Positions 11,378 through 20,646 are shown, counted from the stretch's first letter. The stretch is DNA of 64,000 nucleotides from Serratia liquefaciens (GCF_027594825.1 NZ_CP088930.1:3037019-3101018); one strand, 5' to 3'. Made by a program: numbers and translations. Notes: generated from the sequence alone by a model not told the origin.

Positions 11378-11483
11378 GGTTCTGCCCCCGCCTTTGCACT
11401 TCTCACAGAAAATGAAAAAAATGTTCATTTTTTGAGAATTCACTTGATTATTACCCCCAAAATAGCGCTTATTGCCGATCGGC

Positions 11484-11511
11484 TGAACCTGAGGCCGCAT
11501 TGAATGTCTGA
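11484..11511 (+). promoter_or_regulatory. Candidate sigma-E promoter of eptB
   Basis: TGAACCT at 11484-11490 and TCTGA at 11507-11511 are separated by 16 bp. This matches the sigma-E pattern GGAACTT-N16-TCTRA at most positions. The E. coli eptB gene is a known sigma-E target, which supports the reading. The predicted start leaves a leader of about 35 bases. Confidence 0.5.
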
Positions 11512-11552
11512 CTGATTCAGAACTGTTATCGTCCCCGGAGCCACCGCGTTAC

Positions 11553-13247
11553 ATGAACAAAGTTAAATCGCTTTCACAGCAGAATTTATCGTTATTGTTA
11601 GCGATCTATATCGGCATATTTTTAAACCTTTCCGTTTTCTATCGTCGCTTTGATTCGTTTTCGCACGGCATTCAGGGGATCAAGGTTATTTCTGCGATAA
11701 CGGAAGTTATCGCTATCGTGCTGTTCACCTTCTTTATTATGCGGCTGGTCTCGCTCGGCGGTCGGCTGTTTTACCGCATTGTCGCCTCGCTACTGGTCCT
11801 GATTTCCGTTGCTGCCAGCTATTACATGACGTTCTTCAACGTGGTGATTGGCTACGGCATCGTGGTTTCGGTCATGACCACGGATATCGACCTGTCAAAA
11901 GAAGTGGTCGGCATGCACTTCGTGTTGTGGATGCTGGTGCTCAGCGCCTTGCCGCTGTTGTGCATTTGGAAAAACAACCTGCGCTACACGCTGATCGAAC
12001 AGCTGAAAACCCCAGGGCACCGGGTGAAACCGCTGGCGGTGCTGGTGGCGGTGGTGGCGCTTGTGTGGTTGCCGTTGCGCATGCTGGATAGCGAGCAGAG
12101 CGCGCAGGAAAAAATCACCAATGTGGATTTGCCAAGCTACGGTGGCGTAGTGGCGCACTCCTATTTACCTTCCAATTGGCTGTCGGCGCTGGGTCTGTTT
12201 GCCTATACCCGTTATGACGAAAGCCAGGATCAGGCCAATTTGTTCGATCCGGCCAAGAACTTTACCTATGTGCCGCCGGCCGATATCGATGACACCTACG
12301 TGGTGTTTATTATCGGTGAAACCACGCGCTGGGATCACATGGGGATACTGGGTTACGACCGTGACACTACGCCACGGCTGTCCAAAGAGAAAAATCTGGT
12401 CGCGTTCCGCGGTGAATCCTGCGATACCTCGACCAAACTTTCTCTGCGCTGCATGTTCGTGCGGGAAGGCGGTACGTCAGACAACCCGCAACGTACGTTG
12501 AAAGAGCAGAACGTGTTTGCGGTGCTGAAAGATTTGGGCTTCACCTCGGAGCTGTTCGCCATGCAGAGCGAAGTCTGGTTCTACAACAATACCGAAGTGA
12601 ACAACTATTCGTTCCGTGAAATGATCGCCTCCGAGAAACGCAACGACGGTAAATCGGTTGACGATATGCTGTTGGTGGACGAAATGAAGGAGTCGCTGGC
12701 CCGTTATCCGCAGGGCAAGCACATGGTGATCCTGCACACCAAAGGTTCGCATTACCTCTATTCACAGCGTTATCCGCGTAGCTACGCCCGCTACCAACCG
12801 GAGTGTACCGGCGTCGACAATTTCTGCTCTAAAGAGCAGTTGGTCAACGCTTTCGATAACTCGGTGTTATATACCGACACCTTTATCGCCAACGTGATTG
12901 ATCAGGTGCGTGAGAAGAAGGCGATTGTGTTCTATTCGTCCGATCACGGTGAATCGATAGGCGAGAATTCGCACCTGCACGGTACGCCGCGTGAAATGGC
13001 ACCACCGGAGCAGTTCCGCGTGCCAATGATGGTTTGGGCATCCGACAAATTCCTGGAAGATCCTCAGCATCGCGGCGCGTTTGAGCAACTGCAGGCCCAG
13101 CAGCGCGTGGGCAAAACCCATCGCCACGTAGAGCTGTTCGATACCATTCTCGGTTGCCTCGGTTATACCTCGCCGAACGGCGGCATCGTGGCGAAAAACA
13201 ACTGGTGTAATATGCCGCAGGAAAAAACGCCGGCGGCACGGCTGTAA
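11553..13247 (+). CDS. eptB: Kdo2-lipid A phosphoethanolamine transferase EptB
   Basis: A 564-residue inner-membrane phosphoethanolamine transferase that adds pEtN to the outer Kdo of lipopolysaccharide. Five membrane helices fill residues 1-190. The periplasmic alkaline-phosphatase-like domain has the metal motif IIGETTRWDHMGILGYDR and the nucleophile segment CDTSTKLSLRC (Thr acceptor). ILHTKGSH and SSDHGESIGE complete the metal site. It aligns along its length with E. coli EptB, including SYGGVVAHSYLPSNWLSALGL and the C-terminal YTSPNGG...NNWC region. In E. coli eptB lies beside proK and dppA; here uhpABC, a TA pair and chiA are interposed. Confidence 0.95.
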   Translation: MNKVKSLSQQNLSLLLAIYIGIFLNLSVFYRRFDSFSHGIQGIKVISAITEVIAIVLFTFFIMRLVSLGGRLFYRIVASLLVLISVAASYYMTFFNVVIGYGIVVSVMTTDIDLSKEVVGMHFVLWMLVLSALPLLCIWKNNLRYTLIEQLKTPGHRVKPLAVLVAVVALVWLPLRMLDSEQSAQEKITNVDLPSYGGVVAHSYLPSNWLSALGLFAYTRYDESQDQANLFDPAKNFTYVPPADIDDTYVVFIIGETTRWDHMGILGYDRDTTPRLSKEKNLVAFRGESCDTSTKLSLRCMFVREGGTSDNPQRTLKEQNVFAVLKDLGFTSELFAMQSEVWFYNNTEVNNYSFREMIASEKRNDGKSVDDMLLVDEMKESLARYPQGKHMVILHTKGSHYLYSQRYPRSYARYQPECTGVDNFCSKEQLVNAFDNSVLYTDTFIANVIDQVREKKAIVFYSSDHGESIGENSHLHGTPREMAPPEQFRVPMMVWASDKFLEDPQHRGAFEQLQAQQRVGKTHRHVELFDTILGCLGYTSPNGGIVAKNNWCNMPQEKTPAARL

Positions 13248-13256
13248 CCTCTTCAA

Positions 13257-13279
13257 TACCGGGCGCACTGCGCCCGGTA
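13257..13279 (+). terminator. Hairpin after eptB
   Basis: TACCGGGCGC and GCGCCCGGTA form a perfect 10-bp stem with a three-base loop, 10 bp after the eptB stop. The T run is poor (AAAATCC follows), but the stem strength and position suggest a transcription end before uhpA. Confidence 0.65.
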
Positions 13280-13367
13280 AAATCCGTTAATACCTTCCCT
13301 TCATCAATTAATCCGGCACAGGCTTACGGTATACTTGCACACTTTCCCCCTCGAACCGGAGATTTCC

Positions 13368-13958
13368 ATGACCTTGCGCGTGGCGTTTATTGACGATCAT
13401 GACATTGTGCGATCGGGCTTTGTGCAACTGCTGTCGCTTGAGGCGGATATTCAGGTAGTGGGGGAGTTTAGCAGTGCCGCTCAGGCGCGCGCCGGGTTGC
13501 CTGGTCTGGAGGCGGAAATCTGCATCTGCGATATTTCGATGCCGGATGGCAGCGGGTTGGATTTGCTGGCGGACATCCCTTCCGGTATTCGGGTGGTGAT
13601 GCTGTCGATGCATGACAACCCGGCGCTGGTGGAAATGGCGCTGGAGCGCGGTGCCTGCGGCTTCTTGTCCAAACGCTGCAAGCCGGAAGATTTGATCACG
13701 GCGGTACGTACCGTCGCCAGCGGCGGCGTGTATCTGATGCCTGAAATCGCCCAGCAGTTGGCGCGGGTGAAGGTGGATCCCCTCACGCGTCGCGAACGCG
13801 AGATCGCGCTGTTACTGGCCCAGGGGCAGGAGGTGCGGGAGATTGCCGTCGCCCTGGGGCTATCGCCGAAAACGGTCCACGTGCATCGCGCCAATCTGTT
13901 CGCCAAGCTGGGCATCAACAATAACGTCGAACTGGCGAAGCGGATGCTGAATCTGTGA
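13368..13958 (+). CDS. uhpA: UhpA response regulator
   Basis: A 196-residue NarL/FixJ-type response regulator of the hexose-phosphate sensing system. The receiver has the acidic pair DD (9-10), phospho-Asp ~55 ([10 protein letters not shown]) and Lys in FLSKRC. The C-terminal LuxR-type HTH reads [14 protein letters not shown]...[19 protein letters not shown]. It matches E. coli UhpA in length and sequence. ATG 13368 has GGAG eight bases upstream; a TATACT at 13330-13335 may be its -10. The stop overlaps the uhpB start (ATGA). Confidence 0.95.
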   Translation: MTLRVAFIDDHDIVRSGFVQLLSLEADIQVVGEFSSAAQARAGLPGLEAEICICDISMPDGSGLDLLADIPSGIRVVMLSMHDNPALVEMALERGACGFLSKRCKPEDLITAVRTVASGGVYLMPEIAQQLARVKVDPLTRREREIALLLAQGQEVREIAVALGLSPKTVHVHRANLFAKLGINNNVELAKRMLNL

Positions 13959-15499
13959 TGCAACGCCTGATCACCCAACTGGCGCTGTTTTTCATTTATG
14001 CCACCAGTGCGTTTTGCCTGTGGGGGATCGGTACCGCGCTGATCGACCCGCCCTGGCAGGCGCTGCTGCTGTTCCCGTTTGGCCTGCGCCTGGGCATTCT
14101 GCTGCAAAGTCCTTATCGCTTCTGGCCGGGGATCTTGCTGGCCGACCTGCTGCTGATGGTATTGCTGGCGGATCAGTTCGGTTATGGGCCGGCGTTGTGG
14201 GCTTCGGTGGTGGTGCTGGCGTTGACGGTGCTGCTCAGCCTGGTCGCTTCCCCCTGGCTGCTGCGTCATCAACAAAACGACAGCGAATGGCAATGGCCGC
14301 TGATGCAGGGCGCGGTGGTGGCGGTCGCAGCACTGCTGCAGGCGCTGGTGTGGCAGGTGGTGAACGGCGAGGGCGCCCGTGCGCTGTTGCTTGGGCTGGC
14401 GGGCGGTTTCACCATTGCCCCGACCTGCCTGCTGTTGTGGCACTATCTGGCGCGGCAAATCTGGGTACCGCTCGAACCGGGCCTGATCCATAAACCGGTC
14501 ACGCTGCGGTTGCGGCATCTGGCCACCTATCTGCTGCTGTTTGCGCTCAGTATCTGGCTGCAACAGCAGGTGAATGCCGCCGAGCTGCGTCGCTTTGCGC
14601 CGTTTTGTCTGGCCATCCCCATCGTCTTCATGTCGTACCGTTACGGTTGGCAGGGGGCACTGTTGGCGACGCTGCTTAATGGCGTGGTGTTGGTCGCCAA
14701 CGAGCCACCGCAGCCCGAGTCGCATCGCGATCTGCTGCTGTCGCTGCTGGCCCAGAGCCTGACCGGCCTGCTGCTCGGGGCCGGTATTCAACGCCAGCGC
14801 GAGCTGAATCATCAACTGCGGCTGCGATTGACGGAAAACCGCCAACTGGCGCGTGCGCTGGTGACGGCGGAAGAGCAAACCCGGCGGGAGGTTGCGCGAG
14901 AACTGCACGACGAGGTCGGCCAGACCATCACCGTTATCCGTACCCAGGCCAGTATTATCAAGCGTCTGGCGCCACAGCCGCCGGTGATCGGCTGTGCAGA
15001 AGCGATAGATACGCTGGCGCTGCGGGTGTATGACGGCGTTCACGACGTGCTGACCCAGCTGTGGCCCGCCGCGCTGAATAACCTGCCGCTGTCGGCGGCG
15101 GTGGCGGCGATGCTGCGTGAGTCGCTACCGCAAGATACGTCGCTGGTGAGCACGATGCAGTGGCAGGTGCCGGATGAGCTGCTGGATGAAACGCTGAAAA
15201 TTACCCTGTACCGGGTCTGTCAGGAGGGGGTGACCAACGTCTGTCGTCACGCTGCTGCCAGCCGCATTGAGCTGGATGCGCGTCTTCGTCACCGTAAAGG
15301 GCGACCGCCGCAAATTCTGCTGACCATTCGCGATAACGGCATCGGTATCGATTTGGCCGACCATGAGCCGGGTTACGGCCTGCGCGGCATGCAAGAGCGC
15401 ATTAGCGCACTGGGGGGCCAGCTGCGGCTGACGTCGGAGCATGGCACCTGTTTGAATGTGATCTTACCCACAGTTTCAACGGCAGAAGCGCCAAACTAG
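13955..15499 (+). CDS. uhpB: UhpB sensor histidine kinase
   Basis: A 514-residue sensor kinase. Residues 1-290 are a MASE1-like membrane domain with about eight helices. The HisKA_3-type dimerisation segment follows with the phospho-His in [16 protein letters not shown], then a HATPase domain ([30 protein letters not shown]). In E. coli UhpB acts in complex with UhpC, which senses external glucose-6-phosphate, and phosphorylates UhpA. It overlaps uhpA by 4 bp, so they are translationally coupled. The downstream uhpC is 94 bp away. Confidence 0.95.
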   Translation: MMQRLITQLALFFIYATSAFCLWGIGTALIDPPWQALLLFPFGLRLGILLQSPYRFWPGILLADLLLMVLLADQFGYGPALWASVVVLALTVLLSLVASPWLLRHQQNDSEWQWPLMQGAVVAVAALLQALVWQVVNGEGARALLLGLAGGFTIAPTCLLLWHYLARQIWVPLEPGLIHKPVTLRLRHLATYLLLFALSIWLQQQVNAAELRRFAPFCLAIPIVFMSYRYGWQGALLATLLNGVVLVANEPPQPESHRDLLLSLLAQSLTGLLLGAGIQRQRELNHQLRLRLTENRQLARALVTAEEQTRREVARELHDEVGQTITVIRTQASIIKRLAPQPPVIGCAEAIDTLALRVYDGVHDVLTQLWPAALNNLPLSAAVAAMLRESLPQDTSLVSTMQWQVPDELLDETLKITLYRVCQEGVTNVCRHAAASRIELDARLRHRKGRPPQILLTIRDNGIGIDLADHEPGYGLRGMQERISALGGQLRLTSEHGTCLNVILPTVSTAEAPN

Positions 15500-15593
15500 G
15501 AAATACTCCTAACTGCGTCGGGAATCCGGCGTAAGTCATTTTCGCGCGCGCGCAGCATGATAGCGGCACTTTTCCTATTCTCTGAGGTTTCAC

Positions 15594-16925
15594 ATGTGGT
15601 CTTTCCTTAAAAGCCGCCAGGATGTGCCGCCGGTCACCGATCAAAAACAGATCGATGCCAGCTATAAATACTGGCGTATCCAGCTGATGTGGACGATGTA
15701 CATCGGCTATGCCGCGTTTTACTTCACGCGCAAAAGCTTCAACTTCATCATGCCGGCGATGCTGAGCGATCTTGGCCTGACGATGTCCGATGTCGGCATC
15801 CTGGGTACGCTGTTTTACATCACCTACGGCTGCTCGAAATTTATCTCAGGCATGATCAGCGATCGTTCCAACCCGCGCTATTTTATGGGCCTGGGTCTGA
15901 TCATGACCGGCATACTGAATATCTTCTTCGGGCTCAGCTCTTCGTTGCTGATGCTGGGTACGCTGTGGATCCTCAACGCCTTCTTCCAGGGCTGGGGCTG
16001 GCCGCCCTGTTCCAAGATCCTTACAAGCTGGTATTCCCGCTCCGAACGCGGCAGTTGGTGGGCTATCTGGAACACTTCGCACAACTTCGGTGGTGCGCTG
16101 ATCCCGCTGCTGGTCGGTTTTATCTCGCTGCATTTCAGCTGGCGCTACGGCATGATTATTCCGGGCATCATCGGCGTGGTATTGGGCCTGCTGATGTGTT
16201 GGCGCCTGCGTGACAAGCCTTCTACCATGGGCCTGCCTAGCGTGGGTAAATGGCGCAACGACGCCATGGAACTGGTGCAGGAATCGGAAGGCCAGGGCCT
16301 GACCAACCGGGAAATCATCAAGCGTTACGTGCTGACCAACAAGTACATCTGGCTGCTGGCAGTGTCTTACGTGCTGGTATACATCGTACGTACGGCGATC
16401 AACGACTGGGGCAACCTGTATCTGACGCAGGAAAAAGGCTATTCGCTGATGACCGCCAACTCGGCGATTTCGCTGTTCGAAGTGGGTGGCTTTATCGGCT
16501 CGCTGGTGGCAGGTTGGGGCTCTGACAAGCTGTTCCGCGGTAACCGCGGGCCAATGAACCTGATCTTCGCCATCGGTATCTTCCTGTCGGTGGCGGCGCT
16601 GTGGCTCATGCCGGGCGTGACTTTCCTGCTGCAGGCTGCCTGCTTCTTTGCTATCGGCTTCTTTATCTTTGGCCCGCAGATGCTGATCGGCATGGCGGCG
16701 GCGGAATGTTCGCACAAGGATGCTGCCGGGGCGGCGACCGGTTTCGTCGGCCTGTTTGCCTATCTGGGGGCGGCACTGTCCGGCTACCCGATTGCCCGCA
16801 TCATGGAAATCTGGCACTGGAACGGCTTCTTCGTGGTGATCTCTATCGCCGCCTGCCTGTCCGCGCTGTTCCTACTGCCGTTCTTGCGTGCGCAATCACC
16901 GGCGCTGAAAACCGCCAAGGCATGA
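15594..16925 (+). CDS. uhpC: UhpC hexose-phosphate sensor (MFS family)
   Basis: A 443-residue major facilitator protein with 12 predicted helices. It matches E. coli UhpC rather than UhpT: IDASYKYWR opening, GYAAFYFTRKSFNF, SKFISGMISDRSN, SSWY-like LTSWYSRSERGSWW, YIVRTAINDWGNLYL and the FGPQMLIGMAAAECSHK segment all follow UhpC. UhpC is the glucose-6-phosphate receptor that works with UhpB rather than the main transporter. In E. coli uhpT follows directly; here the operon ends with a terminator and a tRNA gene, with no uhpT in the window. Confidence 0.92.
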   Translation: MWSFLKSRQDVPPVTDQKQIDASYKYWRIQLMWTMYIGYAAFYFTRKSFNFIMPAMLSDLGLTMSDVGILGTLFYITYGCSKFISGMISDRSNPRYFMGLGLIMTGILNIFFGLSSSLLMLGTLWILNAFFQGWGWPPCSKILTSWYSRSERGSWWAIWNTSHNFGGALIPLLVGFISLHFSWRYGMIIPGIIGVVLGLLMCWRLRDKPSTMGLPSVGKWRNDAMELVQESEGQGLTNREIIKRYVLTNKYIWLLAVSYVLVYIVRTAINDWGNLYLTQEKGYSLMTANSAISLFEVGGFIGSLVAGWGSDKLFRGNRGPMNLIFAIGIFLSVAALWLMPGVTFLLQAACFFAIGFFIFGPQMLIGMAAAECSHKDAAGAATGFVGLFAYLGAALSGYPIARIMEIWHWNGFFVVISIAACLSALFLLPFLRAQSPALKTAKA

Positions 16926-16933
16926 TGAAAAAA

Positions 16934-16962
16934 CGCGGTACAGGGCTTCGTACCGCGCTTTA
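16934..16962 (+). terminator. uhpC terminator
   Basis: CGCGGTAC (16934-16941) and GTACCGCG (16950-16957) form a perfect 8-bp stem 8 bp after the uhpC stop, followed by CTTTA. This ends the uhp operon before the tRNA promoter. Confidence 0.7.
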
Positions 16963-17005
16963 TGACGCTTTTATCGCCACTTGGCGTGCTGGGTTGAAAA
17001 AGTGA

Positions 17006-17034
17006 TTGACGCGTATTATCCCCAGCAGTAAGAT
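17006..17034 (+). promoter_or_regulatory. Promoter of tRNA-Pro
   Basis: TTGACG (17006-17011), a 17-bp spacer and TAAGAT (17029-17034) form a near-consensus sigma-70 promoter. It is followed by a GC-rich discriminator (GCGCCCC), as expected for a stringently controlled stable-RNA gene. Confidence 0.8.
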
Positions 17035-17045
17035 GCGCCCCGCAT

Positions 17046-17122
17046 CGGCGAGTAGCGCAGCTTGGTAGCGCAACTGGTTTGGGACCAGTGGGTCGGAGGT
17101 TCGAATCCTCTCTCGCCGACCA
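17046..17122 (+). tRNA. tRNA-Pro (anticodon UGG)
   Basis: A complete 77-base tRNA with encoded CCA. The acceptor stem CGGCGAG pairs with CTCGCCG, the anticodon stem ACTGG/CCAGT encloses loop TTTGGGA with anticodon TGG, and the T arm GGAGG-TTCGAAT-CCTCT is standard. It reads CCA and, by wobble, other Pro codons. It has its own promoter and an intrinsic terminator. Its position (near eptB and dppA) is that of E. coli proK, but E. coli proK has anticodon CGG. Confidence 0.97.
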
Positions 17123-17128
17123 CATTCA

Positions 17129-17157
17129 AAAAAACCCGCTTTTAGCGGGTTTTTTTA
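17129..17157 (+). terminator. tRNA-Pro terminator
   Basis: AACCCGC and GCGGGTT form a stem with a short loop, ending in a run of seven T. It begins about ten bases after the tRNA CCA end. Confidence 0.9.
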
Positions 17158-17180
17158 CATCTGTAGTTTATAGGATGAGC

Positions 17181-17261
17181 ACCTCCGAAGGAGGTTTGAG
17201 CCGAGCGCAGCGAGACAACGTTGCTTCAGCAACGGCCCGCAGGGCTGCATCGCAGATGCAG
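17181..17261 (+). ncRNA. Beads-on-a-string hairpin segment between tRNA 3'-end repeats
   Basis: Four perfect small hairpins follow one another: ACCTCC/GGAGGT (17181-17195), CGTTGC/GCAACG (17219-17234), GCCC/GGGC (17235-17245) and CTGCATC/GATGCAG (17245-17261, sharing one base with the previous stem). Loops are three or four bases. No open frame of note is present. It could be part of a processed tRNA-linked transcript or simply a structured repeat; expression is not shown by sequence. Confidence 0.35.
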
Positions 17262-17290
17262 TAATCCTCTCTCGCCGACCACATTTGAAA

Positions 17291-17318
17291 AACCTGCTTT
17301 ATAAGCAGGTTTTTTTTC
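17291..17318 (+). terminator. Second terminator behind the repeated tRNA end
   Basis: AACCTGCTT (17291-17299) and AAGCAGGTT (17303-17311) form a perfect 9-bp stem with loop TAT, followed by a run of T. It also lies just beyond the 3' end of the convergent antitoxin gene. Confidence 0.85.
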
Positions 17319-17334
17319 GCCTGTCATTTGCCCT

Positions 17335-17682
17335 TCAGGCCGCTTTTCCGACCACGAAGTCAAAATGGATTTCGTCATAGGGAAAAATAATCCCCCGTTC
17401 GCTTTTATCAACAATGCCGCATCCCAGCAGTGCCTGCAGATCGGTATGCACCGCTTTCACATCCCGTTTGACGCGGCGTGCCACTTCCCGGATAGAAAGT
17501 TCACCACAGCCGGTCATGGTGTGCAGGATTTGCATTTTCTTGGGCGACAGGGTTTTCCACAGGCTCTCCCAATCTAAAAATGTGATGTAGTTTCCTTGTT
17601 GCTGTTTATTGCCCTGCAGGGCTTCTTCCATATTGCGTTGAAGCTCATCAAGAGAAGCAACACGGATGGTGACTCTGTTCAT
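17335..17682 (-). CDS. HTH antitoxin, TumA-like
   Basis: A 115-residue DNA-binding protein. The C-terminal half is a winged helix (LSPKKMQILHTMTG, LSIREVARRVKRDVKAVHTDLQALLGCGIV) of the MarR-like HVO_A0114/TumA type. The N-terminal part is predicted helical. It follows a TumE-like toxin gene with a 4-bp ATGA overlap, the order toxin then antitoxin known for TumE-TumA modules. It would neutralise the toxin and repress the pair through the palindrome at 18014-18031. The family match is from memory of both partners together. Confidence 0.75.
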   Translation of the reverse strand: MNRVTIRVASLDELQRNMEEALQGNKQQQGNYITFLDWESLWKTLSPKKMQILHTMTGCGELSIREVARRVKRDVKAVHTDLQALLGCGIVDKSERGIIFPYDEIHFDFVVGKAA

Positions 17683-17969
17683 TCTCTTTCTCCTCTCAGT
17701 TGAGCAACTTCACTGAAGAAACTGCGCTTCAGCGCGATAGGGTGGATAAAAACAATAGGTTGCTCAGTGTTGCCCACATGTTTGTGATCGCCTTTACCTG
17801 CCTCGTTGTCATAACGCAAACGGCAAACACCCTCTTTCACATAGGCAAACCGGTACTTATAGTGATGAGTGCTGCCGCTAACGGGTGGCTCTACATGCCA
17901 AATAACCAATTGTATAAATTCCGTGTTTGTCAGTTGGATCCTGTCCTGATAGATCAGTTGAGAAGGCAC
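17679..17969 (-). CDS. TumE-like toxin of a type II toxin-antitoxin pair
   Basis: A ~96-residue protein with the TumE/DUF6516 hallmark: a VIWHVEPPVSGSTHHYKYRFAYV-like strand pair (HHYKYRFAYV visible), then CRLRYDNEAGKGDHKH, a charged GKGDHxH patch expected to form the active site. I prefer the GTG start at 17969 because AAGGAG lies six bases upstream. An ATG at 17984 has no ribosome-binding site and would start one base into the predicted transcript. The stop overlaps the HTH gene by 4 bp. The module lies between a tRNA with a duplicated end and chiA, suggesting acquired DNA. Confidence 0.72.
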   Translation of the reverse strand: MPSQLIYQDRIQLTNTEFIQLVIWHVEPPVSGSTHHYKYRFAYVKEGVCRLRYDNEAGKGDHKHVGNTEQPIVFIHPIALKRSFFSEVAQLRGERE

Positions 17970-17991
17970 TTCCATCTCCTTCATGTTGTTT

Positions 17992-18031
17992 AAAATAACA
18001 GCATATTTTAAGTGTTGTCAATGATGACAAC
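17992..18031 (-). promoter_or_regulatory. TA promoter with overlapping operator palindrome
   Basis: GTTGTCA (18014-18020), ATGA, TGACAAC (18025-18031) is a perfect 7-bp dyad. On the minus strand its TTGACA (18016-18021) is a consensus -35, 18 bp from a TATTTT -10 (17992-17997). A repressor bound at the dyad would block the -35, the usual autoregulation of toxin-antitoxin pairs. Confidence 0.65.
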
Positions 18032-20042
<2,011 letters not shown>

Positions 20043-20059
20043 CTCGGTTGTAGTACGTT

Positions 20060-20091
20060 GCCGGGGGATATCCCTTCGCCCCCGGCATTTT
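20060..20091 (+). terminator. chiA terminator
   Basis: GCCGGGGG (20060-20067) and CCCCCGGC (20079-20086) form a perfect 8-bp stem followed by ATTTTG, 17 bp after the chiA stop. Confidence 0.85.
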
Positions 20092-20370
20092 GACAGACGA
20101 AAGTTTTTTAACGGCGCATAGATTGTGGCGCCGGCCCGATCAAAAAGGCCACTGACACCTCACTCTTTCGGGTAGGGGATCAGCATTTCATCCTGTATTT
20201 AACGCAGATCACAAAAATAACCGTTCAGATATTCATCATTCAGCAACAAACTTTTTTAGTTTTTTATCGGAGTTAAACACCAGTAACTTTCTTCAGTGCA
20301 GCCTATCGAACTAAAAATGGCGCTGTAGCATAATTTTTAATGCTGCAACTGTTAAAGAAAGGTTTTTTTT

Positions 20371-20403
20371 ATGTTTGTTTGCTGTTTCTCACAGTCTGTG
20401 TAA
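20371..20403 (+). CDS. Possible ten-residue leader peptide
   Basis: ATG at 20371 opens MFVCCFSQSV and stops at TAA 20401. AAAGAAAGG lies 8-9 bases upstream, a good ribosome-binding site for such a short frame. It contains two adjacent cysteines. It probably lies upstream of the best dppA promoter candidate, so it may belong to another transcript or not be expressed. Low confidence. Confidence 0.2.
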   Translation: MFVCCFSQSV

Positions 20404-20646
20404 ATCCCTACTGGTTATATTGACGACACCCCAAACAGTTGGCAATTTGGTAGCCTCAGGGGTAAGAGCGAGAGTTGTTTGAGTGAATTCCACGCGCTCA
20501 GACGCCCCCACCGGGACGCGTTCCACCCGGCTCTCTCGCGCAATTATCCCTCCCAGCCTTCGGGCACCGACTGCACAGGCCGCGCAATAAAAAATACAGG
20601 CTCTGGCGGTAAAACACACATCACATCACATAATGGAGCACTAGCG

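Larger units (their letters stand above)
17104..17285. repeat. Direct repeat of the tRNA-Pro 3' end
   Basis: The 23 bases at 17104-17126 (AATCCTCTCTCGCC...ACATT, covering the tRNA 3' end and four bases beyond) recur exactly at 17263-17285, a 159-bp offset. The second copy is also followed by a terminator of different sequence. Such duplicated tRNA ends arise from integrase-type elements or from tandem repeats like rtT behind E. coli tyrT. No integrase gene remains here. Confidence 0.85.
20043..20646 (+). promoter_or_regulatory. Long chiA-dppA intergenic region with dppA promoter and leader
   Basis: Beyond the chiA terminator the region is AT-rich to ~20370. A possible ten-codon open frame (20371-20403, AAAGG upstream) is described separately. 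TTGACG (20420-20425), 17 bp, CAATTT (20443-20448) is a possible dppA promoter, giving a leader of about 190 bases. Just before the dppA ribosome-binding site is a CA-rich tract, AACACACATCACATCACA, the kind of sequence the sRNA GcvB pairs with; dppA is a known GcvB target in enterics. Confidence 0.5.

Noticed and set aside
13481..15043. 520-codon minus-strand frame opposite uhpA and uhpB
   Set aside because: The sequence is low-complexity Gln/Arg/His-rich, typical of an antisense shadow; uhpA and uhpB are unambiguous.
15543..15553. GC dinucleotide run before uhpC
   Set aside because: Short simple repeat; too short to suggest Z-DNA function or phase variation.
17263..17285. Second tRNA gene behind tRNA-Pro
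   Set aside because: Only the last 23 bases around the tRNA 3' end are copied; no anticodon arm or 5' acceptor strand is present.
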